A DNA stretch of 64,000 nt from Pseudovirgaria hyperparasitica (taxonomy: Eukaryota; Ascomycota; Dothideomycetes; Acrospermales; Acrospermaceae). Where the stretch lies: positions 540,590 to 604,589 of the forward strand of contig NW_022985564.1 in NCBI RefSeq assembly GCF_010093815.1, given 5' to 3'. The notes beneath the pieces are model-generated. The model ran no database searches, had not been told where the DNA came from, and saw nothing but the letters and a program-made list of their open reading frames with translations. Shown here in pieces: positions 11,620 through 21,794 of this stretch (positions within the stretch are counted from its first letter, which is position 1; the number at the start of each line of letters is the position of its first letter). A program made the position numbers and the translations under genes.

Positions 11620-12230
11620 GTTTGCGGGCAACCTTTGAAGTTGTTTTGCTTGGGGGTTCGCTGGTGCGCTGGGCGATTTCGGTGTATTTGAACGCGGTTA
11701 GCAGCCCGGTGTATATTTGTTCGATGTGCTATGGGGCTTCTGATAAAGCTGATATGAGATGTTGGAGATGGAGGAGGATGTTAGGCTGGTGGTATGTGGA
11801 TGTAGGAATGAGGAGCTCAGGTGTGAGGCAGGACAGGAGCGCGTGATGGAGGTTTCTAGCTAGCAGATCAGCAAGGGGCTTAGGGTTGAACGATGCAACT
11901 GGACGAGACGATTGCGCAGACACACATAGCTCCTCCAGCAAGAGGAGATCATTTCTCGTTGTTCAGAGCTGATTTATCTTCATAGCATCGTCTTGGTGAC
12001 TTCGTCCGGGGATGAGACGGAATGGCAAAGATGTGTTGCTCGATTGGATATTACGCAGGGACGATGAAAGTGAAGGGTCCTCGTGGTATGATGGGTTCAT
12101 GTGGAAACACTCCACGTGGGTGACAAGTGCGGGCAGATCCAGGTCAGGCACGTAGATGACGAGGCGAATATCAGGTTCGTATGTAGTTCTTGTGGATTCT
12201 GGAAGAGTGGAGCTTGAGAAGCACACTGAT
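11620..12230 (-). pseudogene. Possible relic reading frame with two in-frame stops
   Basis: One minus-strand frame stays protein-like for about 600 nt (for example PDIRLVIYVPDLDLPALV, then LADLLARNLHHALLSCLTPE, then QIYTGLLTAFKYTEIAQ) but is cut by TGA at 11965-11963 and TAG at 11731-11729. Both stops would be sense codons (CGA, CAG) if a single C had become T. No GT-AG intron removes them in phase. I do not recognise the protein and cannot place a start. It may be a decayed host gene, or chance reading through biased sequence upstream of the 95-aa gene. Confidence 0.3.
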
Positions 12231-14004
12231 AGAAGCAGCTGCAGACAACCTTTTCCCCATCTGCCATGTAAAAAATGCCATGAGCGTAAGGAATGCAAAC
12301 GGCGTCCTGGTCAACGCGTGGTGGCAAACACAGGTGGGACGGGAGTCGGCAGAGGAGATTGTTTTGATGCGTACCCCTGGCCTTTCATCATTCTCGGCGC
12401 ACCTCTCTTGCTTGACTGGACATCAGTGAACTGAGATTGGGGTCCTACACCTGAGTATGTGGTAGGTACCAATGGGCAAGGTATGTCTGTAACAAACAAA
12501 CCACAGGAGCGTCTACACTGCCACAATTGGGATTATAATGAGAGCAGTGATCCCACGGGCGTAGCACCAAAAGGGAACAATCTTGTCATTTCTGGCGTAG
12601 GGACTTTGCCATGAAGCAGCTCATCCATGTTCACGATATTGCGCAACGTAGACAAGATATTAGTGCCTCGATTCTCTGCCCTGTTCACCTCTACTATCGG
12701 GCCTGCCTGTTCAGTTCTTGCGACACTTGTGTCAAGTCCACTGTCCAGCCCGAACAGAGACAAAGCAGTGATGTATAGCGGTGGATACTTTCAAGGATCT
12801 GCCCTGTTAGATCATGCGCAATAATTCGAAACCTGTTCAGGGTAGATTGCAGAGTCTACCTCTATACCTAAAAACAAACCCTACTTTGAGTATTTCGAAG
12901 GCAGACAGACTATACGTCAAGCGCGAAGCATAATCTACCAGGCATGAGCCGACACAACAGGAACTGCAAGGCAAGAAAGCAAGGAATGCTATGTACAGAT
13001 CACAATACTCTCATGTAGCCTAGAATACTAGAAGTCATAGTAATTCAGTAACCGGGACCTATGCTAGACTCTAGGATGGAAGTCCTCCAGGCTACAAATA
13101 GTTTTCTGCACCGCCGAGTATTATGTATCTGTTCTTCCGAGAGTAATCACTGCTCTACGTCATCCTACCGCCTGTTAACACGTATTTCGGCATGCGGATG
13201 GTCGATGGAAGGACTGGATCGACTCTGAAGATGTCAATAATGAAGAGCGCTTCGCTAGGTCCAGACCGCTCCTTGGAAGGAGTCCCACGGTGGGAAGACT
13301 TTCCATTCCAATCAGCGTTACCAGTCATGATGCATAATACTCAAACATCATATCCAGTCCGGGGCTAGAGCGGCTCGAAACGGAGGACAGTTCGTCGACT
13401 TGCACTCTATATTGTAGGGGAGAAGGCTCGTGAAGAGAAGTTCCTGCACCGCCACAGGGGCCGGAGCAGGAAAACGACGCTCTTTTGTACCCAGACCAGC
13501 CCCAGACATGACGCACATGCACCATCGGAAAGGACTCCGATCACATCGTGCAGTCATGGGCCCCGCTCTTTCGAACGCATTTAGAATATCGATAGACAGC
13601 TTGGCTGAGTCATGCATGGGCTTCAGGAATGCCATGGAGGGAAAATTGAAGCCTGCTGGCATGTGTAAGGCATTCCACGACAGCCACCACACAACCACTC
13701 GGCGTCCAGCAACAGGCTTGAGGCTTGATCTCGGGAAGAATCGCACATATGCGCCGCACAGAATGCACTCAATCTTGTATGAGGTAGGAAACCGAACTCA
13801 ACTCAACCTTAGAGACTAGGCACATTACCTTATGCCTCATGTTTGGACTACACATCGCAAGAATGGATTTCACATCGGATTTACGGGGCAGGGAGGTGCA
13901 AAGGAAGGGTAAGTATGAGAGCCATAGTACATATACGTAGTCTAAGCGACTGTACGTTATTTGACACGGCAGATAGTCGTGCTCTCATATCGTCGGTCCT
14001 TCTA
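12231..14004. other. Intergenic region, no firm gene
   Basis: About 1.8 kb with only weak frames, such as minus 12533-12763 and the overlapping frames plus 13430-13819 and minus 13348-13746, which are open on both strands at once. None shows a domain or a convincing intron pattern. No RNA gene was seen. Confidence 0.35.
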
Positions 14005-14104
14005 ATCTTCTTATCCATCTTCTTATCCATCTTCTTATCCATCTTCTTATCCATCTTCTTATCCATCTTCTTATCCATCTTCTTATCCATCTTCTTATCC
14101 ATCT
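14005..14104. repeat. 12-bp minisatellite
   Basis: The unit ATCTTCTTATCC is repeated about 8.3 times without an error I can see. It lies about 110 nt beyond the stop of the transporter gene. Because the unit is a multiple of three it opens long false frames (LSIF or DKKM repeats) on both strands. Confidence 0.95.
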
Positions 14105-14216
14105 AGTCCAATAAACCTCATTGTACAAGTTCTAATATGGGTCTTCTATGCAATATCCGCCCACTATCTATACGACCAAACATAGGCTCCATAATATTAT
14201 CAAACACAATACCATG

Positions 14217-15842
14217 TCACGCCCTTCCCCAAACCCTCTCCAACCGCACACACAACACACACGCCATGCCTGCAATGCCCGCAAGGAAGATTTGCACCGC
14301 TGCGAACGAGCCGACGGCCGTATGGTCGGTGCTCGCCTCGAGCGGCGCGACTAAGAGAGGCACGAGGGCACCACTGGCGTTGAGAAGCCCGACGCCAGCG
14401 CCGAATGCTACGGTGACGATGTTATTGGCGTCGGAGGAGGAGATGCGATCTTCTGGTTCGTGTGTGGCCGTGCTTGTGGAGAGTGTGCTCATTAGCATGG
14501 ACGATGAGACAGAATCTCGAAGGTCGTCGTCTGCGTGTAGATTTGCGTCTGCGCTGACGTCGACATACTCGGCAGCCCCTACATCATCGTCGTGGTCGAG
14601 CACTCTGCTATATGCCCCGCCGTTCATGTCCACAACCTTCTTGCTTCCTCTGCCCACGCTCTGCGCGATGCCCAGCCCGAAAACGGCGCCGAAGCCAGCA
14701 CCACCGAAGCCGAGCATGACTAACGGGACGACGGCACCCAGCGCGCGCACGATCATAAGCGTGTGTCCGAGCAGCAGACAGGCGCAAGACAGCATGGCAG
14801 CGCGAGGCACGGAGGCCCAAGGCTTACTAAGGAGGTGGCCGAAAAACGGGACAAAGAGGACAGAGAGCAGGGGCATGACGGACAGGGCAGTGCCGGCGGC
14901 GACGTCGGAGCCATCGTAGAAGGTGGCTGCAACGTGTCGCTGGGCAACGACATGGAAGCCGGCGATGGCGGCGTAAAGTGTGACGGAGACGTGGGCGAAG
15001 GCCCAAAAGCGCGTAGGTAGGGAAAGGATGCTAGTGATTATGCCGGTTTGGATGAGGTTAGGTGTTCGAAGGGAGTTTGTGAGTGGTGTGACGAGGTTTG
15101 ACGGGGACCTAGACGATGGGGAGATGACAATCGATAGTGAAGCACAGCTGAGGATCAGGGGAATAGTTGACACCAGGGTGAGGATATTTGTCGCAAAGGG
15201 CACGGAGTGGACGAGGAGACGAGGGGTTGCAAGGGACGTTGTTGCGCCGCCGAGGCGGGATGCATCGTGGAGCATGGCGAGGGCGAGAGCGAGATTTGAG
15301 TGTCTGCAATCGTCAGCCATGGCTCATCAATGGAAACCCAAATCTGCCATAGCAAATAGATGAAACGTACTCAAACCATCTTGTAACGAGATCGTTAGTT
15401 ATAACACCCGTGATCTCGCCTCCTAGCCCATATATCACTCTTCCCAACGCGATAATCCAGATCTGTCGTTGAGCGACGGCCCACGAGAAGATCACCTGAC
15501 CAAGCACCATACAGGCTGACGTGCCGATCAAAACATTTCGCTGACCAAAGCGAGTGACAAGCGGGCCGGTACAGAACGGCAAGAAGATGTTCGGAATGGC
15601 GAAGGCTGTGTATACGGCTGAGATCAAGAACTCAAACTGAGCCTCTGAGAGTCTTAGATGGTCGCGTAGCGGGACGGATAGTGTCGCAGGGAGTGTATAT
15701 ACTGCAACTTGTGAGCTCCTAGTTTGCTTAACTTGCTAGATGGCTGTTTCTTACTGACGTCGGCGCCCCAGTTGAGCACGCACGCTCCAGCGAGATTGAG
15801 GATTCGCGCTGGCCGCGCCCAGGAGGCTGTTGTGAGAGCCAT
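14217..15842 (-). CDS. MFS transporter, MFSD1-like
   Basis: Major facilitator protein that moves an unknown solute across a membrane; MFSD1-type members are lysosomal in animals and probably vacuolar or endosomal in fungi. Three exons (15842-15755, 15701-15371, 15303-14217) give 501 aa. Splices use GTAAGA and GTACGT donors and join ADVIYTLPATL and WFEHSNLALALA in frame. The MFS signature between helices 2 and 3 is LVTRFGQRNVLIG, followed by GRVIYGLGGEITGV. A long hydrophilic acidic loop (around VLDHDDDVGAAEYVDV, residues 370-430) separates the last helices, unusual against shorter animal members. The N-terminal part MALTTASWARPARILNL is short. Neighbouring genes give no hint to substrate. Confidence 0.85.
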
Positions 15843-16191
15843 TACAGAACTCTTATAATCAGTGCGGAATGGTATTCAACATCTCGCTCGTACGGCCCCC
15901 CGTCTCTACTTGGAAGTTTAGCATAAAACTTGAGAACGCTCGTGACCCGTACACGAGCGCGGTGAGACAGACAGGCGAAGAAGTTGAGATGCAGGTTGCA
16001 GCTAGCCACAGCTGCCAAGATAACCTTAGCGGGAGATGAGCTGCAGCTAAGCCCCTAGGACTGCTTCGGACCGATTATGTGAAACATCTTGCTATCATTG
16101 AATGGTATGACCAAATCCGAATAAGGGCAAATAGCTTCTCGCTCCGAACGCCGTGAGCTTCTAGTAATGCCTTCACTTTCCTCCGAAGTAG
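15843..16191. promoter_or_regulatory. Upstream region of MFS gene
   Basis: This 349-nt spacer separates the transporter start from the stop of the zinc-finger gene, both on the minus strand. It should contain the transporter promoter. Nothing else stands out. Confidence 0.4.
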
Positions 16192-18620
16192 TCATCGCCC
16201 AGGAGGAGGAAAGGATTTATGAAGTACCTCATCGGGAGGTGGAGGAGCTGGACCAGTTCCCATAACTCGCATAAAGGCGTATATATCCATGTTCAGAAAG
16301 TCGTAATCATTCGCGGGACTCGGATAATGCGAAAGGGCTTCACCAGTACCAAGCAAGCTTTGGTTCATATCGGAATCGACGGCAGATAGCGACTGTGGTA
16401 CATCTTGGTCGGTTGATAGCTGCGGTTGAAGAGACGAATCTGGGAAGTAACCGACATTTGTAAGTCTGTCGTTATCATAGCCTGTCCAGTCATGATCTAA
16501 CTGGGTAGTAGGCTGTTGAGAAAAAGAGGTCGAAGGGCTATGTGCCGGCACCTGATGGGGGCCATACTGCTCGTGCTGCTGTGGCGGTCGCGCTTGTGGT
16601 GTCTGCATCGAAGGTGTAGTGTTAATTCTGCCTATGAAACCATGCTGCTGAGGTTGGTTTGTGCCAAGCCAAAGCTGGGAATTGTCTGTAGGAGTTGGCT
16701 CAAAAGCTAAGGGGTTGGGTTGAGGTATAGTTGAGGTAGACTGCTGGGCGCTGTACGTGCGACGGACCGGGACGACTGACGGCGTCAGTGACAAAAAGTC
16801 ATTGCTTACACTTGGTACTGGCAGACTTGAAGATGAAGTAGGATCCAGATTATGCGGAGACTGCTGCTCAATCTTTTGGATCTTCCGACGGAGAGGAGGA
16901 CGCCGCGGGCGAGTAGTGGTCATTTGTTGGTCTTGTCTCGAAAATGAGCAGCGTTCAAGTATTTCTCTGAAGATTGTAGGGACGTGGTCTCGTAAGAGCG
17001 GTCCATACTCTGCTTCATCAAGCTGCAAGCCTGTAGCGGCCAGCGTCCTCCTGGCGATCTCAACTCCTTCGGTCTGCAAGAACTCATTAAGTCCGTCTCT
17101 GACTACAACGATACGTGTATGATCTACATATACACTGGCCGGACGCTCCGCATTTGGGAATATGATACGATAAATCTCGTGCCACTGTTCAGGAGGAGTC
17201 ATTGAGGAAGAGGCATTTGGTTTGAGCAGCGCCTCTTGCTCTGCTGAAATATATTGCCAGTTCGGTCTTGGACCCGCCACTGACACACATCTACCTTGCT
17301 CTGTGTCCATGTGGGCGTACATGAGATCTAAATTGTCAAATATGACGTTGCAATATGGGCAATGGTAAGGCCTGAGATGACGCCTGTTCCTGAACAAATG
17401 CTGTTTCAGATGGGCAATGGTGTCGGCCCCGTATCCCAGACAATCTACATGATTGCTTGGGTCATACTTTGCAAATGGGCAAGCCAGTCTGTGGCCAACT
17501 GCTGTTGATCGTGGTCTGGCGTTGCCGCGTGGTGGGCCTTGTGAACCATCGTCGTCTCCATCCTCATTTTCTTGACCATCATCTCTAGCCTTTCTTTTGG
17601 ATGACGACGAGGCTTTCGAGCGCCGTGTAGCTGACTTTCGGGATGACTGGTTGGACGCAGGATTTTTAGAAGATTTGCCATGAGTCTCTGTATCGCAAGG
17701 CTCTTCGCTAGGTGCTGACTGCCGGGACCACCATTGGGCAAAGGCAATAATAAGAGTACTGATGATGTGCTCCGTCCAAGGTCCAAAGACGGTTGACAAA
17801 GACTTTGGTGTGGCGCTATCCTGGTATTCCCAAGACGCCTCCGTGAGCTCTGACGCGGTCGTGATGAGCTCGTAGCCTTGCGGACTCCTGAGAGCAGTAT
17901 CTTCCGAGGACAGGGGTGTATGCTCATGGGGTGACGGGGTCAATACAAGAGCCGACCGGCTGGAGGATGTTGGGCTGAAGGCAGTTGCTAGTGGTGGATG
18001 CAGCGCTGTGTCATCCAGAGACTGTGGGTCTGAAGAAGGAGGTTTTTCGATCCGGGGAAGGACCGTAATGTGATCGCCTCGGCGATGAAAGGCAAGCACA
18101 AGACATTTCTTCTGGTCGAGATGATACTTGAAAGAGTGAGATATGCTGTTGACAGTGTTGATATGATTGCAACTGGACTGACCTTGTAAGCCTTCTGCGA
18201 CGAAAAAGTACGTCCACAATCGTCGCATTTGACTAGATTGAGTCGACAAGCTAAAGTTCTGTCGATAGTATGGCGATTCTTGTGAGGCTCATACTCCGAG
18301 TACCTTAGACTAGAGCCACATTCGTCACACTCGACAAACAGCTCGTCAGGATGAGTATTAGGCCGGCAAGAGGACCATTGGGCAGAACCCGTAGAAGGCT
18401 CTGACACCAATCTGCAGAGGAAGTAATTCCATCTCTCTTTCTCGGGTACATTGAAGCCAGTGATCGGCTTACGGTCGACAACAACAGGCTGGCTCTCCTT
18501 GTCACTGGACTGGGACTTGGACTGTAGTGCATTTGCATCGTCTTTTGGCGACTTTGATTTGCTTTGCCGAAAGGGAAGAGGGAATGGAAGAGCTGACGGA
18601 GGGAGTTTGGAGTGTGACAT
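16192..18620 (-). CDS. C2H2-type zinc finger protein (fungal)
   Basis: Two exons (18620-18183 and 18126-16192; donor GTCAGT, acceptor TTCAAG) give 790 aa. The ATG at 18620 is the first in the frame. The intron interrupts a C2H2 finger: CDDCGRTFSSQKAYK joins YHLDQKKC. An earlier CDECG...H...H unit precedes it (about residues 92-116). Near the middle a second fungal-type block follows: CPFAKYDPSNHVDCLGYG, then HLRPYHCPYCNVIFDN and a downstream His/Cys group. This block is common in uncharacterised filamentous-fungal proteins. A basic stretch (RKSATRRSKASSSSKRKAR) before it could be a nuclear signal. The C-terminal third is low-complexity Gln/Pro/Ser, as in activation regions. A role in transcription is inferred; the targets are unknown. 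Confidence 0.8.
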
Positions 18621-19749
18621 GGCGAGCAAATATCAACAGAAGAGGGATATAATAGTGACAATTGGACTCAGACACTACGATATAAACAACCTAGAGTCCA
18701 AGAGAAGTGACAGCAACGAGCTGCTGGTACTATGTAGGTATATATGAACACTAGCTCTCTGTTTCTTACCCCTGCCCGCTTCACTCTCAAAAGAGCCTCA
18801 GGCTGTCACCAAGGCTGTATGTGGTGGCTATGTAGCCATCTCCCACAACAGTGCAACACCTACAGCGTGCGAATGCAAACCCTGCAACCAATAATACATC
18901 TAGATTTAAGCGCCCAATCTAATCTGGCAAATAGACCTCTAGCTCTCTTGATCTTATGTCGACAGTCCCATGGCCTCGTACACTCCTTATGGCGGTCGTC
19001 GCGGTGGCAAAAACAAGATAACGGCTGCAGAGTCGCACAAGGGCCGGTCAGCGTCAGTCGAAGACCGATACGTATACATTCCTACTACACACATGGGTTA
19101 ATAACCCCTCCTTCACTGCCAAACCTGATACTCACCCATGACATCTCACCCGCAACACGGACTGCTCACTATACCATGAAATTTCGAAACCACACGCCTC
19201 CTGACCCTTAGCTAGACACACCACTAATACTACGTTCGAGTGGGACAGTGCTCATTCCTTCGTCTTCTCTTAGGATGTATTCATAAGAACTAGTCTTGCT
19301 AGGATATTGATATGAATGTGTATAAACAAAACAAATGTGTCTATATACGAGCATATGCACTAGTATTGATATATCCTATCACACTTTGCTATGATCTCTT
19401 TGTACATCTCAGTACGTCCCATCTAGCGTCGGATATATTAGTATTGAGAGGCCCATAGCTCGACACACTCACATAATGGGAAGCTGGAAAACACATAAGA
19501 ATGCAGACGCAGGAGTGGAGATGATGCATTGTAAGTTGATGCTTATGTATGGAGTAAAGGTAGAGAGTAATGGCGATAAAGAATCGAGGGGCTTCCTATG
19601 TGCGTGAGACACAAAGGGCAAGGCTTCGACATATTCAACACTGCCATAATTATCCATAATTGATATCCATAGCCTACTCTGCTCTGCTACTGTCTATATG
19701 CCAGACATGACACCTGGAAACAGGGGTATAATGCAGCCATAACTGGCCC
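18621..19749. other. Intergenic region
   Basis: The first few hundred bases should be the promoter of the zinc-finger gene; the rest is the 3' side of the SLATT gene. A plus-strand frame at 18744-19211 has no recognisable features. No gene is supported. Confidence 0.4.
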
Positions 19750-20760
19750 TCACTTCGTTTCTTTCTTCTTCGATGACACAGCAGCAGCCGGGCTTTCGTC
19801 CTCGTCCTCTTCGTCCTTATCAACGTTTATCAAAGGGGCCTGCGCCGCCTCTGGCACTTTCGCAGCGTCCTTGCTCCCGTTGGCAGTATCCGCAGTGTCT
19901 TTTTTCGTCCCCGCGTCGGAAGATCGCGAACTCTGTGCGGCACCGTTAGCACTCTCATCAGCCTCTTTCTTATGCGCATCTTTCTTCGTGGCCGGACTCT
20001 GATCTTCTGGGGGCACAGGGGCTGTGGGCGCGGCGACAGCGCCCACATCTGCAGCCTCGGGCTCAGGGGCCGTCGGGGCGGCAGCAGGCGACGATCCTAC
20101 CGGACGAGCCCTCATGGCCATGGTGGCGTCCATGGCACCACCGCCCTGGTGCAGCTCAGGGTTGCTCTGTAGGTGGTTCTTGATAGCGCGATCGTACAGA
20201 CGCGTGAGGCGGGCGACCTCGCTGCGCACGCTGACCTCGTCGACGTCGATCTCGTCGTAGCCATGTACACCCTTCTGTATGCCCAGCCACATGATTTCGC
20301 TATTTTCTATCTCATCTACGACGCGCTCGAGGTCGTCGCGGAACATGCGAGCGCGCATTGGCTGGCCGCGAGAGCGCAGATAGGTGACCAGGCCTGCGAT
20401 GACGGTGTTCAGGGCGCCGAGGAAGGCAACAGTGACGTGGCTAATGTTGGCGGCACCGAGGGCGGTGAGGGCTGCGCCGATGACGATCTGGCTCAGTAGC
20501 ATCGTTGTCGATAGAGCGGCGGTGAAAGCATACGTTATCTCAGTCGTGGACCGCTTCCGGCGGGCTCGCTCATAGAGGGTGTTGCGTGATGGCTTGGCAT
20601 AATTGGCTCGTTGTTCTGGGGTCAGATTGCACGGAATCAGACCGACGAGGCGACAGTATTGCTGGTGAATGTCTGAGGAGGATGAGTCCGAAGTGCCGTA
20701 CAGCCAGTCTCGATCGCTGTCGTCGAGAAGGGGCGCACGTTCAGAGTCGCCGGTAGGCAT
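19750..20760 (-). CDS. Fungal SLATT-domain membrane protein
   Basis: Single exon, 336 aa. Residues about 45-200 match the fungal SLATT pattern (SMODS/SLOG-associating two-TM domain): a basic lead-in (YERARRKRSTTEITYAF), two close membrane helices (about 76-101 and 107-127), then an amphipathic acidic/basic helix region (RMFRDDLERVVDEIENSEI). In bacteria SLATT proteins act as membrane effectors beside nucleotide second-messenger and NAD-sensing defence genes; fungal copies usually stand alone and are not characterised. The N-terminus is acidic and Ser-rich. The C-terminal 120 residues are disordered, rich in Ala, Pro, Lys and Asp, and end with an acidic cluster and KKKETK. No SMODS, SLOG or NLR partner lies nearby. 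Domain identity is fairly firm; function is unknown. Confidence 0.82.
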   Translation of the reverse strand: MPTGDSERAPLLDDSDRDWLYGTSDSSSSDIHQQYCRLVGLIPCNLTPEQRANYAKPSRNTLYERARRKRSTTEITYAFTAALSTTMLLSQIVIGAALTALGAANISHVTVAFLGALNTVIAGLVTYLRSRGQPMRARMFRDDLERVVDEIENSEIMWLGIQKGVHGYDEIDVDEVSVRSEVARLTRLYDRAIKNHLQSNPELHQGGGAMDATMAMRARPVGSSPAAAPTAPEPEAADVGAVAAPTAPVPPEDQSPATKKDAHKKEADESANGAAQSSRSSDAGTKKDTADTANGSKDAAKVPEAAQAPLINVDKDEEDEDESPAAAVSSKKKETK

Positions 20761-21794
20761 GGTAGGATAATTTGAAATGATACGAGGAACAGAACGCTCA
20801 ATAGGAATTGCGAGGAGCGCTTAATTGCAGGAAATACGCTGAGTACAGGAGACTGACAGGAAACGAGAAAGAGATGCGCGAGGACAGAGGAAGGGGACGG
20901 ACAACGGAGGTCAAAGACAAGGAAAAGGAGAAACGAGGAAAGAGGGTTCATCTTATCGCGCCCCACGAATGTCCGCTCCTTACGCTGAGGCCAGCAGCGC
21001 GCCTTAGCACGATCAGCGCCGCTCAGCTCCAGCCCTCAAGTCGATGCGGAGATATGTAGGTACATATGGAATCTGTACGGTCTAGTGTGCCCATGACTCG
21101 GTGACGGAGCAACGAGATCGAGGCGGCGCGTGATAGGTAATACAGAAGTAAGTGTATCATGCGTGGTGGTTCGTGGTGTTTGTGCAATGTCGACGAATGG
21201 ATAAGGTTGTTTTAATCTATCCATCCATCCACGCCTGTGGTCCCCGCTTTTCAGATCTGTCCCGCTTCCCGCCCGATGCCCGCACCCGATCTCTTCCAAG
21301 AGACATAGTATTACATGTTGATATGGAACAACAACACGATAAATAAGAGACACTGATACACCATGCTCATGCTCTACGAGAGTCTATTACATTCACAGTA
21401 GTAGGGGTCTTAACCTTTCTATACCTCTATACTGTCTATGTTGCTCATGGAGATCCACGTATCTTTAATCATATAGTCGGAATAATTGGGTACGCCAAGC
21501 AGTTATCTAGGCACACTTGCGGACGGGCGACCGAGCCAATCCCATAGGTGCATATGATTAGATTCAACAGGGCAATAACATAGACTCGTAGCAGAAGTGT
21601 AGACGTAGATCAAAATCTACCCCAGTGTCCCGTCGAAAAGGCCTGGATACTTCTTCATTGGTTGCCTTCTTTGCGATGCTTCATAACCATGGGAGTTCAT
21701 GCTTGAGGATGATCCTTTGCCTGTGGTATAGGTTTAAGTGACAGACTGCAAATATAACCATCCGGATGTTCAAGACCCTGATTCATAGTCCTCT
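20761..21794. other. Intergenic region
   Basis: One kilobase between the SLATT start and the S9 peptidase stop. The right half of 20761-21060 should carry the SLATT promoter. Only short unsupported frames are present. Confidence 0.4.

Noticed and set aside
11963-12298. Removing the in-frame TGA by an intron
   Set aside because: Candidate GT-AG pairs around it are too short or shift the frame; a relic frame is the simpler reading.
13348-13819. Overlapping open frames on both strands (132 and 129 codons)
   Set aside because: Neither shows a family, signal peptide or intron; being open on both strands points to chance.
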